The position numbers and the translations under genes are program-made. 64,000 nucleotides of DNA, from positions 325,934 to 389,933 of the forward strand of contig CAUYUJ010015504.1 of assembly GCA_963575745.1 (NCBI GenBank). Direction: 5' to 3'. This DNA comes from Prorocentrum cordatum. Lineage: Eukaryota > Sar > Dinophyceae > Prorocentrales > Prorocentraceae. Below, piece after piece: positions 1 through 10,236 of the stretch (the first letter of the stretch is position 1; every line of letters starts with the position of its first letter). Under the pieces are notes generated by a model. The model searched no databases. It was not told where the DNA came from and saw only the letters and a program-made list of their open reading frames with translations.

Positions 1-400
1 CGTTGTCTGAGCCAGATGTGAAGGATACCAAGGAGGATAAGCTTGACGAAGATAAACGCTCTGACTCGGACGTCAAACCATTATCCAAAGACCTCAAGAA
101 GGCAATCAACTCTCGTGATGCCAACGTGGTTCGACAGTTTACCATCAACAGCCTTCGCCAACAGGTCTCTAAGATGAATGGAGATACATCAGGATCGAAA
201 GAAGATCTAGTGAGCAGGCTCGTCCAGATGAGGGAGCTCGAGCGCAACAAAACTCATTAGGCATCCTCGCAGCGCAGCTGCCAATTCGGACCTCGAGCCA
301 GCCGCCAGCACCTTATAGCAATTTATTATGCTGCAATTAGATGTGCAACGCTTCCTATCATGAGGAGGTGTGCTCTGATATTTATAAGTAATTAAGGCGT
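1..400 (+). repeat. Left copy of a 400-bp duplicated segment
   Basis: This stretch aligns without gaps to 52787-53186. I found two substitutions: position 26 (T here, G in the other copy, changing Asp to Glu) and position 325 (A here, G there). The copy stops exactly at the assembly gap. It may be a real recent duplication, an alternative haplotype, or an assembly overlap that was not merged. Confidence 0.95.
3..260 (+). CDS. C-terminal part of a SAP-like small protein (5' end outside the window)
   Basis: The frame is open from the left edge and encodes the last 85 residues of the protein seen complete at 52582-53046. What remains is a charged Lys/Asp/Glu linker followed by a SAP-like helix-turn-helix segment (TINSLRQQVSKMNGD, then SGSKEDLVSRLVQ). 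SAP domains usually bind DNA. The membrane segment present in the complete copy is cut off here. It stops at TAG just before a shared 3' flank. One Asp/Glu difference separates the two copies. I assign this as a partial gene, possibly an assembly duplicate. Confidence 0.7.
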   Translation: MSEPDVKDTKEDKLDEDKRSDSDVKPLSKDLKKAINSRDANVVRQFTINSLRQQVSKMNGDTSGSKEDLVSRLVQMRELERNKTH

Positions 401-500
401 NNNNNNNNNNNNNNNNNNNNNNNNNNNNNNNNNNNNNNNNNNNNNNNNNNNNNNNNNNNNNNNNNNNNNNNNNNNNNNNNNNNNNNNNNNNNNNNNNNNN
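401..500. other. Assembly gap (100 N)
   Basis: One hundred undetermined bases join a copy of the 53-kb region directly to a TCC microsatellite. A fixed gap of 100 is usually a scaffold join of unknown true length, so nothing should be inferred about linkage between 1-400 and the rest. Confidence 0.98.
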
Positions 501-975
501 CCTTCTCCTCCTCCTCCTCATCATCCTCCTCCTCCTTCTCTTACTCCTCCTCCTCCTCCTTCTCCTCCTCCTCCTCCTCCTCCTCCTCCTCCTCCTCCTC
601 TTGCGCTTTCTTTCCTTTTTTATGATCCTCTCTCCCCTCCTCCTCCCCTCACTCATCTCCCTCTTCCTCCTTCTCCACCTCCGCCTCTTCCGCCTCCTCC
701 TCCTTCTGCTCCTTCTCCTCCTCCTCCTCATCCTTCCCCTCCTCCGCCACACCACCCTGCGACCGCTTCCCATTCCTTCTCTCTTCTCCAAGGGGGTACT
801 GCCGGGATCCTGCGGTCCACTGGTCATTGTTCGAATGGCATTCGACACAGGTGTGTAGTCGGTGGGACTCCAATCTTCCCTCCGAGGGGGCCGACGAGAA
901 GAACGGAGGAGAGAAGGATGAATGGGGAGGAGGAGGAGGAGGAGGAGGAGGAGGAGGAGGAGGAGGAGGAAGAGG
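501..975. repeat. TCC tract (501-760) and GGA tract (917-975)
   Basis: A pyrimidine run of TCC/TCT triplets is followed by about 150 bp of mixed sequence and then a pure GGA run. The two tracts are complementary and could pair as a long hairpin. All reading frames here are arginine/leucine shadows of the microsatellite. Confidence 0.9.
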
Positions 976-1330
976 ACCAGTGTAAACCCAAGAGCCATCA
1001 ACGATGCTGGAATACACCCTCCCTGCAAGCCCTCTCTTCATTGGCCCCTACAACGGTTCACCTCCATTGAAGGATCTGCCTCGTTGGAAGACAACCGTTT
1101 CAAGACCTGGAGGCATGCCAAAGCCAAAACATTGTTCTCGGGATTCCAACGCTACGGATCAACCGGACTGTTGCTTCTTGGCGACCCTGGATCGTGCCAG
1201 AACGCCATTTCTGGGATTTCAGCACCGCGAACCAACGTAAATGCTGCCCCCGCAAAATCCTGAATCCTTCCAAAACACCATGTCTGGTACGTTGATCGTG
1301 GGAACCGGTGAAATTCTTACAATTGTTTAA
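976..1330. other. No recognisable gene
   Basis: The sequence is non-repetitive and short frames exist on both strands (for example plus 1004-1240), but none shows a motif I can name. I see no feature I can support. Confidence 0.5.
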
Positions 1331-1640
1331 AAACGAATGTGCGCGAGGCTAAGGCGAGAGACATATGTTGAAAAGGAGCCGCCCTCAATCAGTGGAGCTC
1401 TGACAACTTTAAAACAACGAATGTGCGCGGCGCTAAGGCGAGACCCACATTTTGAAAACAAGCCGCCCTCATTCTGTTGAAATCGAATGTGCGCGGCGCT
1501 AAGGCGAGAACCACACTTTGAAAACGGGTTTTCCTTAATCCGTGAAGCTGTTGCAAACGCTTCAAATCAATGTGCGAGGCACTGGGGCGAGAGCCATATT
1601 TTGAAAACCACCCGCCCTCCATCTGTGAAACGGTTGCCAA
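1331..1640 (+). repeat. Degenerate tandem repeat, 4 units of about 68-84 bp
   Basis: Units begin near 1334, 1418, 1486 and 1566. They share a GAATGTGCGCG-like start, GGCTAAGGCGAGA, a CATATTTTGAAAA-like block and CCGCCCTC. Unit length and sequence drift, so the array is old. It is probably non-coding. Confidence 0.8.
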
Positions 1641-2514
1641 GTTTTGAGCTTCAGAGTCGTAAGTGGTGAGGAAGTCTCAGGCGAAATGCTTAGCCCGCCC
1701 TAAATAAAGCTGGCCTCGGGGTGGGACAGGGAGAAGTTATCCGAACAGTTTCTTTGGGTGGAGGGCAAAGGGTGAAATCTGAAATGCCGCTTCGCCCAAA
1801 GCATGGCCACCCGTGAACTTCCCTCCCCGTCTCCCCCGTCCTTTTCCTTCTCCGCCTCCTGCTCCCCCGCTACCGTTTCCGCCCCCATCGTTGCCTCTGC
1901 TTTCTCCTGAGCCTCTTCCTCCAAGGCTTATATTCCTTTCCTCTTCCTCCCTCCCACCACCGCCCCCCTCCACCCCCCTCCCATCATTAATTATCGTCGG
2001 CCGCCCGCCCGCGCTAATCGACATCGGCAGCGGGGGGGTGGCGCATCACTTTCCTGGAGTCCATGGGCGCTCGGCACTTGACCAGGCCCACGCCGTCGTC
2101 GGCACCTCAATTAGAGTCGCCCTCTCTCTCTCTCTCTCTCTCGGGCCCCTGGACCCCACGTCGCCTGGCTGGAGCGCGATGGCTCCGCAGACGTGCGCGC
2201 GCTTTCCCTCCGAAGCCCGCTCGGGGCCCTGCTCGGGGCCGCCCCCGCTGCCCCGCGATGGGCCCCCGAATCCCGACCCCCGCCGTTTTTCCCACGCGTT
2301 CCCTACCAAAACGAAAGTCAAGAAACGCAGAGCGAGTTCTAGAACAGCAGAAGTACTTCTAAAACGCAATACAACGTTTTAGAATTTCGCATCGTCTGAA
2401 AACAGAAGCAACACACACACATTCTAGAACGGCCAAACCAATTAGAACGACGAAGTGAATTCTGGAACACTGGATGGAGTGATGATAGCTGAAGCGAAGC
2501 ATGTGAGACTAATG
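1641..2514. other. No gene; C-rich sequence with a short CT run
   Basis: The segment contains a C-rich stretch (about 1815-1985) and a CT dinucleotide run near 2122-2143. Frames on both strands are proline/arginine shadows. I see no gene. Confidence 0.5.
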
Positions 2515-3225
2515 TTGGTGGCCGTTCCCTGCGCACCCCCAATGGTGTCGAGAAAGTGCCACGCCTGCTATGCCCTGCGCCATGGCCCGCGTAGACGCCA
2601 CGCTCGGGGACCACCCCCTGCGCACCCCCAATGGTGTCGAGAAAGTACCACGCCTGCTATGGCCTGCGCCATGGCCCGCATATACGCCGCGCTCGGGGAC
2701 CACCCCCTGCGCACCCCCTATGGTGTCGAGAAAGTGCCACGCCTGCTATGGCCTGCGCCATGGCCCGCATATACGCCGCGCTCGGGGACCACCCCCTGCG
2801 CACCCCCCATGGTGTCGAGAAAGTGCCACGCCTGCTATGGCCTGCGCCATGGCCCGCATATACGCCGCGCTCGGGGACCACCCCCTGCGCACCCCCTATG
2901 GTGTCGAGAAAGTGCCACGCCTGCTATGCCCTGCGCCATGGCCCGCGTAGACGCCACGCTCGGGGACCACCCCCTGCGCACCCCCCATGGTGTCGAGAAA
3001 GTGCCACGCCTGCTATGCCCTGCGCCGTGGCCCGCATAGACGCCGCGCTGGGGGACCACGCCCTGCGCACCCCCTATGGTGTCGAGAAGGCACCACGCCT
3101 GCTATGGCCTGCGCCATGGCCCGCATGGACGCCGCGATCGGGGACCACCCCCTGCGCACCCCCGTATGGTGTCGAGAAAGCACCACGCCTGCTATTCCCT
3201 GCGCCATGGCCCACGTGTGCGGCCG
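2515..3225 (+). repeat. 89-bp tandem repeat, about eight units
   Basis: The block CCCTGCGCACCCCC recurs near 2527, 2614, 2703, 2792, 2881, 2970, 3059 and 3148, a spacing of 87-89 bp. Units are highly similar, sharing GGTGTCGAGAAAG and GCGCCATGGCCCGC, so the array is young. The period is not a multiple of three, so each unit shifts frame and open frames appear in all plus frames and on the minus strand. Confidence 0.95.
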
Positions 3226-4062
3226 TATAGGGACGTGTGCCTCATGTGTCACCCAGTATGTACCCATACGTCGTGTGTATGTTGTGTGTGTGTGTGTGTT
3301 TGTGTGTCTGTGTGTGCACAGAAGAGGGAGAAGGAGAGGGAGGCGGGTGGAAGACGCCGGGGCGACGCGGCAGAGAAAAACCAGAACCCCACGAAACATG
3401 TGGGGAAAAACGATTCTTGAATTCTGGATCGACCTGTCGGGCGCCTGCCGCGTGCTCGTTCACCCGTCGTGTGCCAGTCGCGTGCTCGTGCACCTGCCGC
3501 GCACTAGTCGCGCGCCCCTTCGCCTGTCTGGTCCCAGTCGCGTGCTCTGGGGCCCAGAGGGTCAGCCAGCCGCCCAGCCAGCCATCCATCCAACCATCCA
3601 GCCCAACAGTCAATCCGCCAGCCAAACAACCAGCGAGCGAAACAACCAGCGGCGAACCGCCCGGCCAATCGGGGACGCGGCGCCGGCAACAGAGCGAAGC
3701 GCATGTATGTTTGCACATGTCAAGGGATTTCGTGCCCGCCTGCCATTAGCAGATGCGCTGAACGTGGATCCGTCGAGGCACAAACATCCCGCGGGTGACA
3801 TCGGCGGGGCGGCAAGCCTTGTTTGAAATATTGCCGGGTGCGAGCCATCAACGATGCCTGACCACGCGCGGGCGCAATCGTGACGTCGTAGCGAAGCCAG
3901 GCGCTGCATATACACCAGCCGCTGCACAACGTAAGCTTCACCCTGACAGCCACCCGCCCACAAGACGGATTGATTCCCGAGGTGCGAAAACCCATGTTAA
4001 TTTCACCCTCAGCCTTCCACCCTATGAAAATCCATAGGCTGTTCATAAGGAAAAAGAAAGGA
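3226..4062. other. No gene; TG run and degenerate CAGC-type repeat
   Basis: A (TG)n run lies at about 3280-3320. A drifting CAGCCAGC/CATCCAAC array lies at about 3555-3660. The remainder (3700-4060) is unique sequence in which I recognise no exon. Confidence 0.6.
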
Positions 4063-4210
4063 GGAGGAGCAGGAGGGGCAGGAGGAGGAGGAGGAGGAGG
4101 AGGGGGAGGGGAAGGGGGAGAAGGGAGCGAGGGAGGGGTGGCGAGGGGGCATCGCGAGGAGAGAGCAGCGAGGCGGAGGCGCAGGAGGAGACGCCGCCGG
4201 CGACGGCGAG
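4063..4210 (+). repeat. GGA-rich microsatellite before channel exon A
   Basis: Imperfect GGA triplets grade into CGCCGG repeats. If the exon at 4211 is real, this is the 3' end of an upstream intron. That intron end is purine-rich, with no usual polypyrimidine tract. Confidence 0.8.
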
Positions 4211-4296
4211 GCCTGCACCGGGGGCATCAACTGGCACGAGATCTTGGACCCGCTGATGTACAACTTCTCCCCGGCCGTCGTCGTCGTCTTCGTCCT
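4211..4296 (+). CDS. Cation channel exon A: post-pore segment and start of S6
   Basis: The exon reads GGINWHEILDPLMYNFSPAV followed by a hydrophobic run. This matches the pattern between pore loop and S6 in alveolate 6-TM (ion_trans) cation channels, roughly GGVxW, then DPL, then SP and a hydrophobic helix. An AG ends just before 4211. The proposed 3' end is GTCCT|GTGCCC, a GT donor leaving two bases of a codon; exon B supplies the third. Channel exons further upstream (S1-S5, pore) were not found in the window and may lie beyond the gap. The family call rests on this exon together with B to E; alone it would be weak. Confidence 0.55.
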
Positions 4297-4335
4297 GTGC
4301 CCCCCGCGCCGGCACGGCGCAAGAGCCTGCCGTCT

Positions 4336-4366
<31 letters not shown>

Positions 4367-5766
4367 CGTCGTCGTGCGCCCCGTACGCCGCCGCGTGGAG
4401 CACACCGCGGCGACGGCGCGGTGCCGCGACGGCGTGGAGAGAGCCGCCGGCGCCGTCGGCGCCGTCGTCCGAAGCCCTGCCGCTCGGCGGCGCCCTGGCG
4501 AGGCGTCGGCGGCCGACCGGCGCGATGCCACGACGCCGCCCGCTCGGGCCCCAGGGGCTGGGAGGCCCCCGCCCTCCGCGCGCGGCGGCGGGGCGCTGGG
4601 CTTAAGTCGGGCATGTCCCTCCACAGGCAGAGTATCGAAGAGTAGTCTGACATAGTCTGGAAGTGTGTTCACAGGCTTCGTACTTTTATTCTCATTCAGG
4701 CTTCGTGCTCTTATTAGCCTACCATTGCTAGACGCTCCGCGTAACCCCAGCAGCTGTGAGTGGGCCGGCCGGCGAGTGCGCCTCTTGGAGCTAATTAGGC
4801 TTGCCCGTTGTCCCGGACCTCCTGCCCGCCGCTTGCCTCTTCGCTTGCGGCCGCGACCGAAAAAGTAACCCCAGCAGCCCATCCAGAAGCGATGCCCACA
4901 GGGGTTGCCTCGATCAGGGAAGTGGGCAGCACGCAGAGGAAGGGTCCTCCAGTGGGGGCCTCTTGGAGCGTCTTGAGTGCATCGGGGAGCTTCTTGGGGC
5001 CTCTTGGGGGGCTCTTGGGAGCCTCTTGGAGGCCTCTTGGGCGCCTCTTGGGGCCTCCTGGGGCCTCCTTGGCGCCTCTAGGGGCCCTCTTGAAGCGCTC
5101 TTGGGAGCCTTGGGAGCGCTCTTGGGGCCATCTTGGAGGATATCGATCAAACAAGAGGGGAGCTTTAATTAGCGTGCCCCCCCAAGAGGCTAAAATGCGT
5201 AGTAAAACCAATGATTTGGGCTTCCTTGCCACGGCCGTTTTGGACGCCTGACACCTCGCGACCAGCCCCGTCCAGGTCCAGGGGATGGGGTAGGGGCAGG
5301 GGTCAAGACACCCTCGTCGCACGCAAGCTGTCTAGCTCACTCCCACCCGCCCTCCCACCACAGAAGTGGCATCCGAGTCTCGGCATAGCCAGGGATCGCC
5401 ACTGGATGGACAGCCACTGGGAACCAAAGCGGACGCCAGGTGCGCGACGGTCGCTGCGGGCTCCACATGCGGTTGGTGTGCCATCCTCTTTTATATATAA
5501 AAAAACGTGATGCTCACCCGTCCGCATGGTCCAGATGCTGATGCGGGGGGCGTCAGCATTGTTCTGGGCCTGCGCACAGCAAGCATCATCATGCGGGCAC
5601 CGCCGCCGTCCCCATCAAAAAAACATACAAAGTGATCGCGGATCACTGTACGACCTGGCTTTTCGCTTTTCGAGTTCGGGCAGCATTGGCCAATGCAGCT
5701 TAATGCGAGGCGACTGTTTGGACGGCTACCCGGGCCGCCAGATCGAAACGTGTATGCCCCTTTCAG
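4297..5766 (+). other. Inferred intron A of the channel gene (1470 nt, GT-AG)
   Basis: The borders are GT at 4297 and a GCCCCTTTCAG-like acceptor ending at 5766. Inside are GTC triplets (4330-4380), one TTAAGTCGGGC terminal-repeat-like sequence at 4603 matching the MITE at 20309, a 25-bp direct repeat near 4672-4715, and the array at 4861-5310. Confidence 0.5.
4861..5310 (+). repeat. Diverged copy of the dispersed GGGGCCTCTTGG repeat family
   Basis: It starts like the copies at 34526 and 57582 (GTAACCCC, GCAGCCCAT, CAGAAGC), continues as drifting GGGGCCTCTTGG units, and ends with CCCCGTCCAGGTCCAGGGG and a G-rich tail, as in the other copies. Translations such as LGASWG/PLGRLL are shadows of the repeat. 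Confidence 0.8.
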
Positions 5767-5810
5767 GTACATGTTCTTCGTGATCTTCGCCCTGACCAAT
5801 GTCGTTATCC
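5767..5810 (+). CDS. Cation channel exon B: S6 helix
   Basis: This 44-nt exon reads YMFFVIFALTNVV and fits the S6 pattern of alveolate channels (LYIxFxxFAxxNVVxG). It is flanked by TTTCAG upstream. The proposed donor is ATCC|GACTGCC, a GA donor as described for dinoflagellates. Joining exon A (ends in two codon bases) to B gives an unbroken S6, and B ends one base into a codon completed by exon C. The sum of exon lengths A+B+C (270 nt) keeps phase. An exon this short needs transcript proof. Confidence 0.5.
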
Positions 5811-5934
5811 GACTGCCTTCGGCAAGTCCCGCCACCGTGTCAGCCCAGTGCTCCTGGAGGCGAGTGTTAGAGTGGCGTTATGAGGTTTCAACATGCGAGC
5901 CGAGCGGCGTTGAAGAAGCAGAGTGTGTTGACGG

Positions 5935-6230
5935 CTTTTTGGGAGGGCCTCGAGGGACCTCCAAGACGGCCGCCTGGGAGATCTCTTGAGGCCTGCGTGG
6001 GGCAGTCTTGGAGCCGTCTTGGGCCGTCCAGAGGCCTTCTGCGGCTGTCTCGGGTCCCTGCAGCGGCCCTTTTGGGAAGCTCGTTTGAGTTCTCGTGGGA
6101 CCGTCCTGGGCCGTCCACTGGCCTTATTGGGCCGTCTTGTGGCCGCCTTGGAGGAGTATTAGATTGGGCCGTCTTGGGGCCATCTTGGAGGCCTCTATGG
6201 CCGTCTTGAGCAAAAGGAAGCCCGAACAAT
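5935..6230 (+). repeat. GGGGCCGTCTTGG-type array
   Basis: These are drifting 10-14 bp units of GGGCCGTCTTGGG/CCTCTTGG. They belong to the motif class seen at 4861, 7860, 13125, 34680, 48565 and 57700. Confidence 0.8.
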
Positions 6231-6299
6231 TTGTCCGAAGCCAGAAAGGAAACTCAATCAACCCGTCGCGACCCCAAGTAGGAGTAAGCTTCCTCCCGC

Positions 6300-7225
6300 A
6301 TGGGCGAATTGCGTCGTGTTGTTTGGCATTGGTCGACGTTTCTTGGCGTTGCTTGGCGTTGCTTTGCTTGGTTTGGCATGGCTTGGAAGCAACCATTGTT
6401 TGGCGTTGGCGTTGCTTGGCGTTGCTTGGCCTTGCTTGGCCTTGCTTGGCCTTGCTTGGCGTTGCTTAGCGTTGCTTGGCATTTCTTGGCGTTCCTTCGC
6501 ATTGCCTGGTGTTGCTTGGCATTCCTGTGCAGTGCTTGGCACTTCTTGGCATGCTGTTTGACATTGCTTGGCGCTGCTGAGCTTTGCCTGGCGTTGCTCT
6601 GCATGGCTTGGCGTTGCTTGGCACGGCTTGGAAACAAAACCACGCAACCCGCGGAACGCAGTCAGGACCCAATACGAAAAAATGATGGAGTGCCGTAAGG
6701 GAGCAAGACAAGGCAAACCCAGGCAACGCCACAGTAGCAGAGCAAGGCCATGCAGCGGTGGGGGAAATGCCACGGTAAGGAAACGAGAAAACAAGACCAA
6801 GCAACCCTAAGGAATGCCAGCCAGTGCAGGCCTGGCACGCACCGGTTTTCCATGAGCCCGGCGCCGTCCCGATGGGATGATGTTGTTGCAGGGGCGCACG
6901 GCATGGTGCTGATCGGATTGCGTGGCGTTGCTTGGCACGGTTTGGAAGCAAGCATGGCTTGGCGTTGGCTGTTTTGCGTTGCTTGTCGTTGTTTGCATAG
7001 CTGTGCAGTGCCTGGCGCTGCTTGGCATTACTCTGGGTTGCTTCACGTTGCTGGGCAGTGTTTGGCATTGATTGGCACTGCTTGCGAACTTCTTGGCGTT
7101 GATTGGCGGTGCTTGTCACTGCTTGGCGTTGTTGCTTTGCATTGCTTGGCATTGCTTGGTGTTGCTTCGCATTGCTTGGCATTGCCTGGCGTTGCTGGGC
7201 ACTGCTTGGAAGCACGCCAGGCAAC
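6300..7225 (+). repeat. GCTTGGCGTT array
   Basis: Over 900 bp of drifting units such as TTGCTTGGCGTTGCTTGGC are interrupted at about 6640-6900. The frames over it (WRCLALLGLAW and, on the minus strand, NAKQRQATPS) are repeat shadows. Confidence 0.9.
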
Positions 7226-7489
7226 ATGGGGGATGCAGTAAAGAGACACGACCACGCAACTCAGGCAATGCAGCAAAGAGACGAGGGCTAGCACAGCAGG
7301 GTCTGCCACGGCATGGAAACATGACCAAGCAGACTTGAGGAACGTCTTGCAAGGGAACGAGACCAAGCAACTCGGCAAGAAGACGAGACCCTAAAACCCC
7401 AGGAAACGCCAGTCGGTCAGGCCAGGCAGTGCCACCGTGAGGAGACGAAAGACCAGGCAGCCCATGGAAGCACCTCGTGAGCCAGGGAT
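7226..7489. other. Degenerate continuation of the array, no gene
   Basis: Fragments such as GAGACCAAGCAAC resemble the reverse complement of the preceding array. I see no coding signal. Confidence 0.4.
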
Positions 7490-7619
7490 CGACCTAAGCG
7501 GTGTTTAGGCGATGTTGTTGGCTGTGTTCGTTTCGATGTCGTTTTGCAGCAAGGTCGGAATGAAGACAAAACGAAGTAAAACGAAAACAAAACGAAAACG
7601 AAAAACACTGTTTAGGTCG
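7490..7619. mobile_element. Foldback MITE-like element, 130 bp
   Basis: The ends CGACCTAAGCGGTGTTT and AAACACTGTTTAGGTCG are inverted repeats. The inner parts (TCGTTTCGATGTCGTTTT and AAACGAAGTAAAACGAA) also pair approximately, so the whole sequence can fold. I could not define a target-site duplication. Confidence 0.65.
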
Positions 7620-8235
7620 GCCCCTGCCGTGAGCACACGAGGCCCCCTTTTGGGCTCCTTTTCGAGCCAAGAGGGGTCCAAAAGGGGCCCTACAGGGCCC
7701 CTTCATGGCTCTGTTCTGCACCCCCCGTTGAGGTCACCCCCTATGACCACCCGCCCGAGCCAGGCACCCCCCTTCCCCGGGAACGCTGGCGTCGGCCAGG
7801 CCCGGCGCCCACCGGCCTCAAGCACACAAAGGAAGGCACCGTCGGGCGAAGCTTGGACATTTTGCGAGGCCCGCTTCATCGGAGAAGGGTTTGGGTTGTT
7901 CTCCAGGCCCTGCTTGTGGGTCCTCGTGTGGGCCTCTGGGGCCGTCTCGGGGCCGCCTCGGGCCGTCTGGAGAGGCGTACGAAGGCCAGCTTCAGCGGAG
8001 AAGGGTTTCGGTTGTTCTTCGAGCCCCCCTTGGGTCCCCTTGTGGTCCTCTGGGGCCTGTCTTGGGGCCACCCTGGTCCGTCTGGACAGGTGTGTGGAGG
8101 CTACAGTGCCGTGTTTGATACATGCTCCGCGTGCGGATCACGTATTAAGCATGCAGGGGTTTAGTATTAAAAACAACGATGAGTTCATGCATACATGTAT
8201 TCATACACTAATCATGTATTTCAAGTCCTACATCG
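7620..8235 (+). repeat. Mixed unique sequence and CCTTGGGGCC-type array
   Basis: The part 7860-8095 is an array with an internal duplication (GGAGAAGGGTTT at 7880 and 7999, followed by similar blocks). 8100-8235 is unique. No gene. Confidence 0.6.
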
Positions 8236-9165
8236 GCCCAATGAAAGTTCCTGGAATTTTCATCACGACGCTGGCCCGCGGAAGTCGACGGAAGTAAAAC
8301 GAGGCGGAAGACGGGGGAAGGCCGCCGGAAGGCTTGCCAATGTCAGCGGAAGTAAACGACGCCCCTTCCGAACCCCCTACCCCCGTAGAAGCCTTTCAAT
8401 GTTGTCTTCCTCCGTGGGCCGGGCGGGATCCCGCCTGGCTTATTCCGCTTTAATATCATAAATTTAGTTCAGGACGGTCCAAATCCCACCCATTAAAAAT
8501 GGGGTTGACCAAAATCCCGGGCCGTTCACGGATCCCACCATGCTGGGATCGGCTCGAAGTAAGATGGGGCTCATAAGTTGCAGTATTATTGCCGTGTTGG
8601 GGTCGTCTTGAGGTCATCTTGAGATCATATTCCGGTCATGTTTGGATCACGCAACCATCGCGTGGTCATTATGAGGCCACCCTGGGTGCGCTTGGATCCA
8701 TCTTGTTGCCATCGGGCCATCTCGGCGTCACGCGTTGCTCATGTGTTTCGTCATCTGCGAGTCGGCCTGAGACGGTCCAGAATCCATGGCGGGATCGCGT
8801 TGGGGTGGCATCATCCTGGGTCCTCTGGACGTTATCGTCCGTGGCCTGAGGCTTTCCTGGAAGCATGTTGTGGCCATGGGACGTCTTGGGATCGCGTGCG
8901 TGCGAACGCTGAGCACGCGCGCGCGACTTTTCATCTTGCCGACGGGTTTACATACATATCATTCCTCTTGCGAGTTTCCAAGGAAACTTTTGTTGGAGCC
9001 AAGTATGTGTTGTATATAAAAAAACAAGGTAGTAAACAAAAAACGGCCCTGTATCTTGGCAGCCTGGGTGGCCCGCCGCGGCCTCCTCGGCAGCTTTCGG
9101 GAGAGCACGGACCGATATCGCCTTCTGGTCTGCCAGGGGCCGCGGCCTCGGGCGCGCGGGGGGCC
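8236..9165. other. No gene; short drifting repeats
   Basis: GGAAGT-rich sequence (8275-8355) and GATCATNTTG-like repeats (8600-8830) are visible. The rest is unremarkable. Confidence 0.5.
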
Positions 9166-9830
9166 GGGGAGCGCCACGAGTCGGAGCGGGGCCTCGGGAG
9201 CCCGGGCCCAGAGCTTCCCCACGAGGGCCAAGGCTTGGCATTGCTCGGACGTGTGCATTTTTTCCTCGGCGAGGGCCTCAGAGGAGCATCCTCGACCATT
9301 TGGCGAACAAAAACACGCACGAAACCGACAAGAACACGGGAAATGGACGTCCGAGCGATGGCCAGAAGGGGGGGGGGGGGCGGCGCACGTGGCGAAGCGT
9401 GACCCAGGAGGGAGAAAAGACACGCGGACACCAGGAAGCGTCGATTCCCCAGAAAATGTGGAAAAATATGGGAAGCGCAGGGGGGATCGCCACGAGGGAG
9501 CGTGGCCTCGGGAGCCCGGGCCCAGAGTTTACCAGCCTCGAACGTATCCCTATCCCCAAGGTTGGCACGCCAAAAGGCGATGGCAATCTTAGGGATGTGC
9601 CCTCAAAAAAGAAGGGAATCCCTAAGATTGGCATCGTGATGAGGAGATGCCCAGCATAGGGATAGGGATATTTTCCAGGCTGGTACACAGTTTCCCCACG
9701 AGGGCAAAGGGGGGTGTGGGCGGTGCACGTGGCGCAGCGTGGCTCAGGAGGAAAAAAGACACACGGACACAAGGAAGCGTCGATTCTCCAGAACATATGG
9801 AAACATATGGGAAGTGGGGGGGAAGACAAA
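9166..9830 (+). repeat. Tandem duplication of about 315 bp; second copy carries a MITE
   Basis: Blocks at 9170-9245 (GCCTCGGGAGCCCGGGCCCA, then CCCACGAGGGC) and 9375-9480 (GCACGTGGCGAAGCGTGA to ATATGGGAAG) recur at 9490-9530, 9690-9712 and 9725-9815. In the second copy a 154-bp element splits the block between CCCAGAG and TTCCCCACGAGGG; the first copy is the unfilled site. Confidence 0.8.
9531..9684 (+). mobile_element. 154-bp MITE, copy 1
   Basis: Terminal inverted repeats ACCAGCCTCGAACGTATCCC and GGGATATTTTCCAGGCTGGT bound the element. A second copy of identical length lies at 17167-17320 in the opposite orientation. The undisturbed duplicate at about 9200-9225 shows the empty site. Flanks CAGAGTTT and CACAGTTT suggest a target duplication of about 8 bp. 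Confidence 0.85.
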
Positions 9831-10236
9831 GACCAAGAAGGTATGGGAAAAGATTGGGAATCTGGTTATTTGTGTCTATTTTTTTGTGTGTCCCAGGGCC
9901 CCTTCAGTGACAGGAGGGGGGGGGCTTGGTGGGGGGCCTCAGAGGGCTCACAGAAACCCTGCCAGACTCGAAGAAGAGAAAACGAGACAAGCATAAACGT
10001 TTGGCGCTCCGCGCGGATTTCTTGGATCCGCGCTGGGGCCCCCCGGCGGCGCCTCGGGCGCCGCCCCTGGCGCGCGGAGCGCGCAAGGGAGCGGGGTCCA
10101 GCGCAGATCCAAAAAATCCGCGCGGACCGCCTAACGTCTGTGCTCATGCCGTTTTCTGCTCCTCTAAGAAACCTCACCAGGCTGCGCATGGCATGCGGCC
10201 ATAGCTCAGCGTGCCAGGGGGCACGATGGCGTACAG
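9831..10236. other. Intronic sequence with foldback element, no gene
   Basis: Apart from the element at 9996-10137, this is unique sequence leading to the acceptor of channel exon C. I see no other exon. Confidence 0.5.
9996..10137. mobile_element. GC-rich foldback element, about 142 bp
   Basis: The left arm contains GCGCGGATTTCTTGGATCCG and the right arm CAGATCCAAAAAATCCGCGC. The arms are inverted repeats of about 50 bp around a GC-rich centre. It looks like a MITE or foldback insertion inside the channel intron. Confidence 0.75.

Larger units (their letters stand above)
5811..10236 (+). other. Inferred intron B of the channel gene (4426 nt, GA-AG), packed with repeats
   Basis: It begins with GA at 5811 and ends with GTACAG at 10236. 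Nearly all its content is described under separate entries: three array types, three MITEs and a 315-bp tandem duplication. I found no further exon in it. Confidence 0.45.

Noticed and set aside
2515-3225. CRISPR-like array
   Set aside because: The 89-bp units are contiguous without unique spacers; this is an ordinary tandem repeat in a eukaryotic genome.
6254-6800. Minus-strand frames rich in NAKQRQAMPS
   Set aside because: They are shadows of the GCTTGGCGTT array and occur in several frames at once.
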